41,162 nt of DNA from JBGQBN01 sp041494805 (GTDB taxonomy: Bacteria > Acidobacteriota > Terriglobia > Terriglobales > Acidobacteriaceae): positions 1-41,162 of the forward strand of contig JBGQBN010000037.1 of the NCBI GenBank assembly GCA_041494805.1. Direction: 5' to 3'. The notes beneath the pieces are model-generated. The model worked only from the letters and a program-made list of their open reading frames with translations, was not told where the DNA came from and searched no databases. How positions within the stretch are numbered: the stretch's first letter is position 1; each line of letters starts with the position of its first letter. A program made the position numbers and the translations under genes. Shown here piece by piece: positions 25,936-33,787 of this stretch.

Positions 25936-27150
25936 ATGCAGAACCAGATCAAGAAAAACAACATCGTCCCCGCGCTTGCGTTTGCCCTGCTCGTGTCTCT
26001 GGATCTGTGTCTTTTCCTCATCCCTGCCCTGATCATTCAGCCGTTCAAGCACCAGTCCACCAACGGACTCACCTTGGCTATGGCTAGCCGGCAGGCTGCT
26101 CCGCTGTGGACTCTGCTGGCCACTGGCGCAGCGCTCGTGGTCACGGCTCTGCTATGGAAGCGGGTCTCGGTCTGGAAAAGAGTTGCGCTGGTACTGGGCC
26201 TGTGCCTCGCGTCCGCGGCCACGGTCATGGCGCGGGTAGATTACTTCGAGTGGATGTTCCATCCGGTCGCCGCACCCGGTTTCGAATCCGCGGGACGCAC
26301 CCAACTGGATTCCTCCGAGATGGTGCTGGCCGTACGCTTCGGCAACGATGCCCGTGCCTACCCCATTCGCGCCATGGCCTATCACCACGTGGTCAACGAC
26401 GTAGTGGGAGGAGTCCCGGTTGCGGTTACTTATTGAACGCTCTGTCACACCGGTCTGGTGTGGAAACGGACAGTGGGCGGACGGGCGCTGCATTTCCGCC
26501 TGGTGGGAATCAACAACCAGAACTTCCTCATGCGTGACGAGGAAACCGGAACCTGGTGGCAGCAGGCCTCGGGAAAGGCCATCTTCGGCCCCATGAAGGG
26601 CCAATCGCTAGAACTCGCGCCCTATGACGAGTTGACCTTCGGCCTGTGGAAGCAGGAATCTCCCGGCGGACAGGTCTTGGCGCCCGTGGTGAAAGACCAG
26701 GGCGAGTACGAAAGCAACTGGGAGCCGGAAATTGCCAGGCTGCCTCTCGTACTCACCTTTCCCGGCACCGCGCTGGAGTCGCGCGACGTAGTGATCGGCC
26801 TGGAAGTGGCGGGAGCCAGCCGGGCCTATCCGCTACCCACGCTGTTGGCGCAATCGCCCATTCAAGATCGCCTCGGCGGAACGCCTATCCTGCTAACGGT
26901 TGGGCCGGATGGAAAATCGGTGCGCGCGTTTGTCCGCCGCGTGGACGGAGCGGACATTGAGTTATTCCGCAAGAGCAGCAGCGGCAGCTGGATTCTTGTG
27001 GATTCGTCTACCGGCGGTGAATGGAACTTCCAGGGCTGCGCCACGGCAGGTCTGGCGCAGGGAAAGTGCTTGGACCGATTGCCCGCCCTGAAAGATTTCT
27101 GGTTTGACTGGCGGAATTACCATCCGGATACCAGCGTGTACCGGTACTAG
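25936..27150 (+). CDS. DUF3179 membrane protein, predicted selenoprotein (in-frame TGA = Sec167)
   Basis: 404 residues if the in-frame TGA at 26434-26436 is read as selenocysteine. The first ~100 residues hold about three transmembrane helices. The DUF3179 domain follows: VLAVRFGNDARAYPIRAMAYHHVVNDVVGGVPVAVTY-Sec-TLCHTGLVWKR in consecutive blocks. Family members normally have VTYCPLCxTG, so the TGA falls on the first Cys of a C-x-x-C motif and the second Cys is kept. The frame continues without a break through NNQNFLMRDEETGTWWQQ and a second, Cys-free repeat of the fold (GASRAYPLPTLL, LGGTPILLT). A SECIS-like hairpin lies just after the TGA. No Shine-Dalgarno precedes the downstream GTG 26458, so internal restart is unlikely. 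It lies 22 bases after the GH35-like gene and 13 before the HAD gene. The biochemical role of DUF3179 is unknown; a redox or metal role is inferred. Confidence 0.85.
26434..26473 (+). promoter_or_regulatory. Predicted bacterial SECIS element with its UGA
   Basis: The UGA (26434-26436) is followed after 15 bases by the loop GGTCT (26452-26456). It is closed by a perfect 6-bp stem CACACC (26446-26451) with GGTGTG (26457-26462). A lower 4-bp helix CTGT (26442-26445) with ACAG (26470-26473) extends it across a 3'-side bulge (26463-26469). The GGUCU apical loop is identical to that of E. coli fdhF, where it is bound by SelB. Distance and loop G positions fit the bacterial SECIS pattern. Confidence 0.85.
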
Positions 27151-27163
27151 TGAGAGGACAGCC

Positions 27164-27775
27164 GTGTCTCAGATCGGCGCAATCTTTTGGGACGTTGGCG
27201 GTGTGCTCCTGACCAACGCCTGGGACCGGGCGCAACGCGAGCGGGCCCTCGAACAGTTCAAGCTGGACGAAGCCGAGTTCAATGACCGCCACGAGATGGT
27301 GATCTCTTCGTTTGAGCGTGGCAAGATCGGTCTCGATGAGTATCTTGACCGCACGATCTTCTACCGTTCCCGTCCTTTTGCCCGTGCAGTATTCAAAGAC
27401 TTCATGTTTTCGCTGTCACAACCGGACCGCGGCGCTCTGGCACTGGCACGGGACTTGGCGAAGTCGGGCAGATACCTCATGTCCACCATCAACAACGAAT
27501 CAGAGGAACTGAACCAGTATCGTATTCAGACCTTCGGCCTGCGCGATATTTTTACTCTGTTCGTGAGCTCATGTTACGTGGGATTGCGAAAACCGGAGGA
27601 AGGAATCTATCGCCTGGCGCTGGGAATCACGCAGAAGCCACCGGAGGAATGCTGCTTCATCGATGATCGTGCGCTAAACCTGGAGTGTGCCCGACGATTG
27701 GGCATGCACACCATCGAGATGGAGAATGCGGAGCGGTTACGCCAGGAACTACAAAAGCTTGGAGTGGCTGCCTGA
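27164..27775 (+). CDS. HAD-superfamily phosphatase, YihX-like subfamily IA
   Basis: 203 residues. Motif I is IFWDVGGVLL with nucleophile Asp10; the second Asp of DxD is Gly, as is common in the YihX group. Motif II is STINNESEE, motif III Lys lies in GLRKPEEGIYRLAL, and motif IV is CCFIDDRALNLECARRLGM. The cap is helical. It probably dephosphorylates a small sugar phosphate or similar metabolite in the cytoplasm. The start is GTG 27164, with AGAGGA five bases before it and 13 bases after the DUF3179 stop, so it is likely the last gene of the GH35-DUF3179-HAD unit. Confidence 0.87.
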   Translation: MSQIGAIFWDVGGVLLTNAWDRAQRERALEQFKLDEAEFNDRHEMVISSFERGKIGLDEYLDRTIFYRSRPFARAVFKDFMFSLSQPDRGALALARDLAKSGRYLMSTINNESEELNQYRIQTFGLRDIFTLFVSSCYVGLRKPEEGIYRLALGITQKPPEECCFIDDRALNLECARRLGMHTIEMENAERLRQELQKLGVAA

Positions 27776-27785
27776 ACTTCGAAGT

Positions 27786-27819
27786 GCGGATTCTTCCAGT
27801 TAGCGGATTCTTCCAGTTA
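27786..27819. repeat. 17-bp perfect tandem duplication between convergent genes
   Basis: The 17-mer GCGGATTCTTCCAGTTA occurs twice in tandem (27786-27802 and 27803-27819), just after the HAD stop. The second copy supplies the TAA stop of the minus-strand gene that ends at 27817. It looks like a recent slippage duplication. Confidence 0.8.
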
Positions 27820-28833
27820 AGCGTTCTTGCGCGGCGGACGCGCCAAGGGATTGCCCGGGTTCTGCGGACCAGGCCTGGCGCCGGGTTCCACGCCGACCCC
27901 AAGACTAAGGTCGCTGGACCAGCAGTCAGAAATGATCTTCCAATCGCCGCCCTGGCGCGACAGGATAACCATGTACTTGCCTCGCTCTTCGCGCCGCTTC
28001 CCCATCGCAACCGGAACCAGCATCTTGCAGCGGCCCGCTTCGTAGGCCACCTCCCCTAACACTTCCACCCGCAACGGCTCGAGTTCAACCTCACCTAACC
28101 CAGAGTCCAAAGCAGCAAAGAAAAATTCGCGAATGGCAGCCGTACCCCGCACCGCAGGGACGTTGGGACGCAGCACTAACGCATCGGCCACATAAAGCTC
28201 CACCAGGTCATCCAGGTGCTTGGTGTTACAAGCCAGCGCCCAGTCCTGCGTGAGCTTGCGAACCGCGACCTCTGCCCGGCTCAACGAAGGTGCGCCCAGT
28301 GGCCCACGCACCCGGCTGGCCTCGCGCGCGGCGGCGCCAGGGTTGGCAGAACGCATGTCAGCAGGACGCAAGTCCGAGCCGGGGGCTTGAACGCCGTCCG
28401 CCGACTGGAAATAGTGGTGATGGTAATGATGGTGGTAATGGTGCTGACCAGCAGGATGCTGCACGGGAATCACACTGGTCTTGGCCGCCGGAGTTTCCGG
28501 TTGCTCGGGTACAGATTCGTCCAGCGGAACACCACAGATCGCACAAAACTTGTTTTCACCAGGGTTCTGGTTGCCGCAGCCATGGCAGGCACGCGTCGTG
28601 GCTGGTTGAGCTTCCTGTGGGGCGTTCACGGGCTGCTCGGAATCAGCCTCCACGGCCAGCCGCTGGATCGCCTGCAGGGCGGCCGCGATCGATTCCTGGC
28701 CAGGCTTGGGATGCCGCATGTCGTTATTCAAGCGCGCAAAGAACTCGTCCACAGCAGCGTCGTGGGTTAGTTCTTCGTCGGGCTGGTTCGCCGGCGAATT
28801 CCGGGCTGGTCCTGGTTGTTTCTCGTGATCCAC
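27817..28833 (-). CDS. Zinc-ribbon, His-rich and SnoaL-like (DUF4440-type) protein
   Basis: 338 residues, predicted cytoplasmic, with no signal peptide. An acidic N-terminus is followed by a zinc ribbon (CHGCGNQNPGENKFCAICG, about 82-100) and a histidine/tyrosine run (HHYHHHYHHHYF, about 130-142). An NTF2/SnoaL-like domain spans about 183-310, with LTQDWALACNTKHLDDLVEL and WKIISDCWSSD. The His run could bind metal. SnoaL-like folds bind small ligands or act as isomerases, so no function is assigned. The GTG start at 28833 has AGGA six bases upstream. It is convergent with the HAD gene. Confidence 0.78.
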   Translation of the reverse strand: MDHEKQPGPARNSPANQPDEELTHDAAVDEFFARLNNDMRHPKPGQESIAAALQAIQRLAVEADSEQPVNAPQEAQPATTRACHGCGNQNPGENKFCAICGVPLDESVPEQPETPAAKTSVIPVQHPAGQHHYHHHYHHHYFQSADGVQAPGSDLRPADMRSANPGAAAREASRVRGPLGAPSLSRAEVAVRKLTQDWALACNTKHLDDLVELYVADALVLRPNVPAVRGTAAIREFFFAALDSGLGEVELEPLRVEVLGEVAYEAGRCKMLVPVAMGKRREERGKYMVILSRQGGDWKIISDCWSSDLSLGVGVEPGARPGPQNPGNPLARPPRKNA

Positions 28834-28870
28834 AGTAGTTCCTAGGAGCTCATTCTAGTAGAAAAGTTCC

Positions 28871-29317
28871 TCACCGGCTCGAAAACTCGACCTTCGCCTC
28901 GGCTTCGGTGGGAACGCCATTACACGTGGCCGGGCGGTACCGCCAGGAACGCACCGTGTCCAACACCGTGCGATCCTCCGAAGGCCCGGCACTCTCGAGA
29001 ACGAGAGGACTATGAACTCGGCCGTCAGCGCCAATGATGAAACTTACCGTGACCTTGGCGTCTGAGTCGGGATTATCCAGCAGCGGATTGGGCGTGGCCA
29101 GCGCTTCGGGTGCTCGTGTGGCCTCGCAACTCGTGCGCGCTGTCGTGTGCGGCACAGGGGAGAATTTCGAACCATGCACTGCCGAAGTCCAAATCTCGTG
29201 CTCGTGGGCGGAGAGAGACGCTTGCACGCGACCGAGCGAAGAGCTTTGGATGGAGGCCAGGCAAATCGCCGACGCCGCGGCAGCGAGCACCAGCGACCAT
29301 AGTCTGCGAGGCGGCAT
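28871..29317 (-). CDS. Short exported protein with TonB C-terminal-like domain
   Basis: 148 residues. The signal peptide MPPRRLWSLVLAAAASAICL is followed by a TonB-C/AgmX-like domain at about 75-148 (VSFIIGADGRVHSPLVLESAG, then VLDTVRSWRYRPATCNGVP). It lacks the long Pro-rich linker of true TonB and is probably a free periplasmic protein. AAGGGG eight bases before ATG 29317 sets the start. It lies 37 bases upstream of the zinc-ribbon gene on the same strand. Confidence 0.82.
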   Translation of the reverse strand: MPPRRLWSLVLAAAASAICLASIQSSSLGRVQASLSAHEHEIWTSAVHGSKFSPVPHTTARTSCEATRAPEALATPNPLLDNPDSDAKVTVSFIIGADGRVHSPLVLESAGPSEDRTVLDTVRSWRYRPATCNGVPTEAEAKVEFSSR

Positions 29318-29590
29318 GTCTACATCCCCTTGGAGTGTGGCCGAGAAAGAGGAAAGAGGCCACAGCTCCCGATGTGCCCTATGGAAGGGCAATCGCCCTG
29401 CCAGGTTAATCAGCCGCAACTGGTTGATACCATGATACTTAACATGCAGCAATGGAATTGGGGCACTGCCCGAGGTGAAAATAGTTGCAGCTAAAGCGCA
29501 ACCTGATTTGAGCCCTGCCACGCGGCGCAGTTATGCGTGAAGTTGTACCCTACGAGAAGCTTGAATCCGGCATGGAGATATCCGAACGGG

Positions 29591-30781
29591 ATGCGTTGGA
29601 AAAGGTTCAGCCCGTTGGCAGCAGTTTCGTCGGTTTTGCTTGCTGTGCTCCTTCTGCTGAACACGGGTGGTTGGACTGCGCGTATATTCGCGAGATTGTC
29701 ACGGGTAGACAATCCGCCGGTGGTTGTACCGGCTCCCCCAAATTTTCGGGCGCAAGTCCCTCCCGGATTCAAAGTCTCCGTCTTCGCAAAGGGTTTAAGC
29801 GTCCGCTGGTTGGCTGTCGCCCCCAACGGTGATGTTTTTGCGGCCGACTCTTCGACCGGAGAAGTGGTTGTGTTGCGCGAACTACAGGAACACGGCCAGG
29901 CTCAGCCGCGCGAGGTCTTTGCCGGTCATTTGAACCTGCCTTTTGGCATCGCCTTCCACGACGATTATGTCTATGTTGCCGACACCGATGAAGTCCTGCG
30001 CTTTCGCTACGATCCCAAAACGTCAAAGCGCCTAGGCGACTCAGAGCACGTCCTCGATCTTCCGGGACTGGGCTACAACCAGCATTGGACGCGGTCGCTA
30101 GCCTTCAGTCCCGACGGCAAAAAGCTTTTCGTTTCGGTGGGATCAAAAAGCAATGTCGGCATTGAGTCTGATCCCCGGGCGGCAATTCTGGTGGCGGATC
30201 CTGACGGGAAAAACCTGCGGACCTATGCCACGGGCTTGAGGAATGCCGTGGGAATTGCCTTCAATCCACAGTCCGGAAGCCTGTGGGCGACAGTCAACGA
30301 ACGCGATGACATCGGTGATGACGTGCCATCCGATTATTTCACTCATGTTATTGAGGGTGGCTTTTATGGTTGGCCCTACAGTTACCTGGGCCAGCATGTA
30401 GATAATCGGGTAGCACCTAGACCTGACCTGGTTGCAAAAGCGATTGTCCCCGACCTACTACTAGGAGCGCACGTTGCCCCGCTGCAGTTCGTTTTCTACG
30501 AGGGACAGCAGTTCCCTTCCACCTACCGGCATGGTGCCTTCATTGCTGAGCATGGTTCCTGGAACCGGCGCCTCAGGAGCGGGTATCAGCTCGTCTTTGT
30601 CCCCTTCCGCAACGGCGCTCCGTCCGGAGATCCAACACCGTTCCTTTCGGGATTTGTGCCGGATCCGGCCGGGAGGAATGTCTATGGACGTCCGGTGGGA
30701 GTGGCGGTCGCAGCGGACGGATCACTGTTGATTTCAGATGACGGCGGAAAGCTCATCTGGCGAGTGTCTTACAACCCGTGA
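29591..30781 (+). CDS. PQQ-dependent sugar (sorbosone-type) dehydrogenase family protein
   Basis: 396 residues with an N-terminal membrane anchor or signal (about 7-24, LAAVSSVLLAVLLLLNTGGW). The rest is a six-bladed beta-propeller typical of sorbosone and soluble glucose dehydrogenases: LPFGIAFHDDYVYVADTDEV, HWTRSLAFSPDGKKLFVSVG, ATGLRNAVGIAFNPQSGSLW, GGFYGWPYSYLG and AEHGSWNRR. Members oxidise sugars or aldoses in the periplasm with PQQ; substrate and cofactor use are unproven here. ATG 29591 is chosen because it starts just before the hydrophobic segment; a GTG at 29537 is possible. Its 3' end overlaps the convergent LeuA-like gene by 13 bases. Confidence 0.86.
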   Translation: MRWKRFSPLAAVSSVLLAVLLLLNTGGWTARIFARLSRVDNPPVVVPAPPNFRAQVPPGFKVSVFAKGLSVRWLAVAPNGDVFAADSSTGEVVVLRELQEHGQAQPREVFAGHLNLPFGIAFHDDYVYVADTDEVLRFRYDPKTSKRLGDSEHVLDLPGLGYNQHWTRSLAFSPDGKKLFVSVGSKSNVGIESDPRAAILVADPDGKNLRTYATGLRNAVGIAFNPQSGSLWATVNERDDIGDDVPSDYFTHVIEGGFYGWPYSYLGQHVDNRVAPRPDLVAKAIVPDLLLGAHVAPLQFVFYEGQQFPSTYRHGAFIAEHGSWNRRLRSGYQLVFVPFRNGAPSGDPTPFLSGFVPDPAGRNVYGRPVGVAVAADGSLLISDDGGKLIWRVSYNP

Positions 30782-32148
30782 TCTTGGCCACAAGTGTCTT
30801 GCCGACACCCTTCGCACGACCCAACCCAGATGGGGGAATGAAGAACGCGGTAGTGTCTAGATTTAGGCGCCCTGGCACCCGTCTTTCCTCTCGGGCCTTG
30901 TTCGAGCTCTGCTCCAGCCGTGCTGCGAACGACCTCGCCGACTTCCTCCAGCGTCAAGACCTGGCTGGAGTGTTTCGCCGCTTGCATGACGGCCTGCACG
31001 ACTTCTGCCGTGCTGGGCAGCCCGTGAGTATTCAGGTAGCAGATGACGTTCGAGTTGCCTGACATCGGGCCTATCTCTATTTCCTGCCTGCGCGCCAACC
31101 AGGTTGCGGGTACGCCGGAGTAAACTCGATCGGCCAGCCAACTGTTGCCTTTCTTCTGGGCCTTGATCACCGCCGCCGCATGCACCCCCGTGGCAGTACG
31201 GAAGGCGTCTCGGCCCACGATGGGTGCATTGACCGGCACTGGTACACCTGTGGCTTGCGAAACTAAGTCCACATATTCTGGCAACCGGCTAAGGTTGTCA
31301 TCACGCACACCGAGCAGTTTCAGGTTGACCAGTAGCTGCTCGATTGGAGTGTTGCCAACCCGTTCGCCGATTCCGAGGGCCGTGCCGTGGACGCGGCTTG
31401 CGCCTGCTTCAATGGCGGCCAAGCTGTTGCCCATGTCCAGACCCCGGTCACGATGCCCATGCCAGTCGATGCCCACGTCTGCACCCAATTCCTTGACTAG
31501 GGACTTGACCCACGAAACCAGATTCCAGACAGCATCGGGAACTGCAGCGCCGCAGGTATCGCAGAGGCAGAGTCGCTTCGCTCCGGACTCGATTGCCGCC
31601 GCAAACAGTATCCTCAAATGGTCAGGCGAGGACCGCACGGTGTCTTCCGTGACGTACATCACCTCCAGTCCCTCTCTGACTGCAAACCGGACAGCCTCGC
31701 GCGTGTGGCGCAGAATGTCCTCCAAGGACCATTCCTCCGCGTACTGGCGAATGGGACTGCTGCCAATGAATAGGCACGCCTCGATGGGAACACCTGTAGC
31801 CTGCGCGATCTCGGCGATCGGCTGGATATCGACCATCATGGTGCGCGCTGCGCAATTCGGGCGGATGCGCATGCGCTCGCGGTCGATCTCACGGCAAAGC
31901 ATCGCAACCGCTTCACGCTGTTGGGGTCCGGCTCCGGGAAGCCCGACGTTGGCCGTTTCGATCCCCAGGCTCTCCATGAGGTGGAGGATTGCTACTTTGG
32001 TTTCGAGGGAAGGGTCACTCACCGACGGGCTTTGCAGGCCATCACGCAGCGTCTCGTCATCGATCATCACATGGTCCGGCCACTGCACTCGCCTGGGACC
32101 CTTGGCAGCCCAATCGAAAATCAGGTTGCTCTCTTCTGTCGAGTTCAT
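30769..32148 (-). CDS. LeuA/homocitrate-synthase-like DRE-TIM metallolyase
   Basis: 459 residues. The HMGL-like TIM barrel starts with the DRE motif IDDETLRDGLQSPSV. It carries the HxH metal motif in DWHGHRDRGLDMGNSLAAIE and the GIGERVGNTPIEQLLVNL block. A C-terminal helical domain follows; no LeuA regulatory dimer domain is evident. Such enzymes condense acetyl-CoA with a 2-oxo acid (isopropylmalate, citramalate or homocitrate synthases), but the substrate cannot be read here. ATG 32148 has GGAAGG upstream. It is the last gene of the benzoyl-CoA reductase operon, 33 bases after the TPR gene, where no such activity is part of the known pathway. Confidence 0.82.
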   Translation of the reverse strand: MNSTEESNLIFDWAAKGPRRVQWPDHVMIDDETLRDGLQSPSVSDPSLETKVAILHLMESLGIETANVGLPGAGPQQREAVAMLCREIDRERMRIRPNCAARTMMVDIQPIAEIAQATGVPIEACLFIGSSPIRQYAEEWSLEDILRHTREAVRFAVREGLEVMYVTEDTVRSSPDHLRILFAAAIESGAKRLCLCDTCGAAVPDAVWNLVSWVKSLVKELGADVGIDWHGHRDRGLDMGNSLAAIEAGASRVHGTALGIGERVGNTPIEQLLVNLKLLGVRDDNLSRLPEYVDLVSQATGVPVPVNAPIVGRDAFRTATGVHAAAVIKAQKKGNSWLADRVYSGVPATWLARRQEIEIGPMSGNSNVICYLNTHGLPSTAEVVQAVMQAAKHSSQVLTLEEVGEVVRSTAGAELEQGPRGKTGARAPKSRHYRVLHSPIWVGSCEGCRQDTCGQDHGL

Positions 32149-32181
32149 ACCGCCTTCCTTGAGCACACCGCTCAAGCGACG

Positions 32182-32928
32182 CTAGCGGGCTACATCTTGC
32201 ACTTGACCGAACTCACGCGCACGACGGAGAAGTTCGTTGGCTCCAGCTTCGTCGTTCTGCGCGCGACGGATCATCGCCAGGTGGTACAGGCTGCTCACCT
32301 CTCCGATACTTTCTTCGCAACTACGCTCGAATTCGAGGGCCGCCCTTTCCATGTCACCTTGCCGTTCGTAAATCACGCCCAGGTGGTAGTGGGCCATCAG
32401 GTACTCGGGAGTGAGCACCAGGGACTGTTCGAAGTGCTCACGCGCTTCTTCGAGCAATCCGGAATGAAAAAGGGCAACCGCCAAGCGGTAGTGCGCGGCC
32501 TTGTAGTCGGGATCGATCTCAAGGCATCGCTGAAAGGCTCGCACAGCTTCCGACATGTTGCCGCGGTGGTACCAGGCTACGCCGAGGTCGTAGTAGCCCA
32601 AAACGAACGACGGCGCGGCCTTCAGCGCTCTCTCATAATGTTGGATCGCCAGCTCCAGGGTACCCTGGTGAAAGTGGAAAGTACCCAGTAGGTGGTTGGC
32701 CAACACGTGCTCGGGTTCGGCTTGTAGCAGTCTCTGCAATTCATAACGAGCTTCCTCACTGCGGCCTTCGCGTTCGTGTACGAGAGCGAGCAACAGTCGC
32801 TGATCGATGTGGGCATCGCGCAGAAAGAGGCCACACTCGGCGCAGAACTTGTCATTTTCAGCTGCTACGCGTCCGCATCTCGTGCATCGCTGGTCTGAGA
32901 TCTTCGCTTTCTCCGTCATTACCGTCAT
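32182..32928 (-). CDS. Zinc-ribbon TPR protein
   Basis: 248 residues. An N-terminal zinc ribbon CTRCGRVAAENDKFCAECG (about 15-33) is followed by about five to six tetratricopeptide repeats (about 43-240; for example ALAIQHYERALKAAPSFVLG-like and AVRAFQRCLEIDPDYKAAHY units). It is probably a cytoplasmic scaffold for protein contacts. It lies inside the aromatic-degradation operon, 29 bases after the SDR gene, so it may assist assembly or regulation of those enzymes; this is inference. GGAGG eight bases before ATG 32928 sets the start. Confidence 0.86.
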   Translation of the reverse strand: MTVMTEKAKISDQRCTRCGRVAAENDKFCAECGLFLRDAHIDQRLLLALVHEREGRSEEARYELQRLLQAEPEHVLANHLLGTFHFHQGTLELAIQHYERALKAAPSFVLGYYDLGVAWYHRGNMSEAVRAFQRCLEIDPDYKAAHYRLAVALFHSGLLEEAREHFEQSLVLTPEYLMAHYHLGVIYERQGDMERAALEFERSCEESIGEVSSLYHLAMIRRAQNDEAGANELLRRAREFGQVQDVAR

Positions 32929-32957
32929 TAGGTCTACCTCCGATTGGCAGGAATGCT

Positions 32958-33689
32958 TTAATAGGCTCCAAGATATTGTCCGCCATCCACACGCAGTATC
33001 TGTCCCGTGATGTGACTGGCCCCCGGCCCACACAGAAAGAGCACTGCAGCCGCAACGTCAGCGGGCTCCAGCAGCTTGCCGAGCGGGCTCTCAGCGACGG
33101 CGGCATCTCGAATCTTCTTGGGCAACGCTTCGGTTAGCGGGGTGCGAACCCAACCTGGCTCCACTACATTAATGAGAATTCCCAAACGGCCGGTTTCGCG
33201 GGCGACGCTCTTCGCCAGTCCGAGGAGGCCCGCCTTGCTGGCGGAATACGCTGACGTCCCAAACTTTCCGCGCGATCCGTTGATGGAGCCGACCAGCACG
33301 ATTCGCCCTCCTGTGCCGCGTCGCATCACGGGAATGGTGTGGCGCAGCAGCAGGAAAGCCCCGCGGAGATTGACCGCCTGGATAAAATCCCAGTCTTCTA
33401 CGGCAAGCTTCCAGACAACACCTTCGCGCGAGACTCCGGCGCCGTGGATCACTACATCAATGCGCTGATGCTCCTGGGCGACTTGGGCAATTGCCCTGGC
33501 TACGGACACGTCGTCGCGTACGTCACAGTTGATCCAAGGCACACCCTTGATTGGAGGCGGGGAAACATCCAGGGATATGGCGCGTGCGCCGGCCCCACAC
33601 AGAGCATGCACAATCGCGGTCCCGATCCCGCCGGAACCGCCTGTGACCACAGCAACCTGGCCCGACAATTCTGTGCCTGTGCCCGCCAT
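32958..33689 (-). CDS. Short-chain dehydrogenase/reductase of the benzoyl-CoA operon
   Basis: 243 residues, classical SDR. Cofactor motif VTGGSGGIGTAI near residue 16; NAD-ribose strand DVRDD; catalytic Ser in GSINGSRG, then Tyr and Lys in SAYSASKAG; C-terminal PGASHITGQILRVDGG. A plausible role is oxidation of the 3-hydroxypimeloyl-CoA product of ring opening, as suggested for short-chain dehydrogenases in Azoarcus-type bzd clusters; it could instead serve another hydroxyacyl-CoA. ATG 33689 begins two bases after the stop of the small upstream remnant frame, implying translational coupling. Confidence 0.86.
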   Translation of the reverse strand: MAGTGTELSGQVAVVTGGSGGIGTAIVHALCGAGARAISLDVSPPPIKGVPWINCDVRDDVSVARAIAQVAQEHQRIDVVIHGAGVSREGVVWKLAVEDWDFIQAVNLRGAFLLLRHTIPVMRRGTGGRIVLVGSINGSRGKFGTSAYSASKAGLLGLAKSVARETGRLGILINVVEPGWVRTPLTEALPKKIRDAAVAESPLGKLLEPADVAAAVLFLCGPGASHITGQILRVDGGQYLGAY

Positions 33690-33691
33690 GG

Positions 33692-33787
33692 CTATCCAAC
33701 CAGTCTTGGTTGCCCCCATCGCGGCTGCCGCTTCTCCAGAAAAGCCTGCACGCCTTCAATCGCGTCCGGCTCAACCTTTAGCTTCAT
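33692..33787 (-). pseudogene. 31-codon remnant of an enoyl-CoA hydratase C-terminus
   Basis: A short frame, ATG 33787 to TAG 33692, encodes a peptide containing AIEGVQAFLEKRQPRW. This matches the conserved last helix of enoyl-CoA hydratases (EGxxAFLEKRxPxW). Its ATG overlaps the oah stop as ATGA, and its stop lies two bases before the SDR start. It is probably what is left of a deleted hydratase gene, perhaps dch, retained because it keeps oah and SDR translation coupled. No catalytic part remains. Confidence 0.6.

Noticed and set aside
26458..27150. A separate gene starting at GTG 26458 after the TGA
   Set aside because: No Shine-Dalgarno upstream, and the start would fall inside the conserved DUF3179 core. 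The frame is continuous with the upstream part, so Sec read-through explains it better.
31145..32185. A 346-codon plus-strand open frame
   Set aside because: Antisense to the LeuA-like gene; Ser/Arg-rich translation without a domain.
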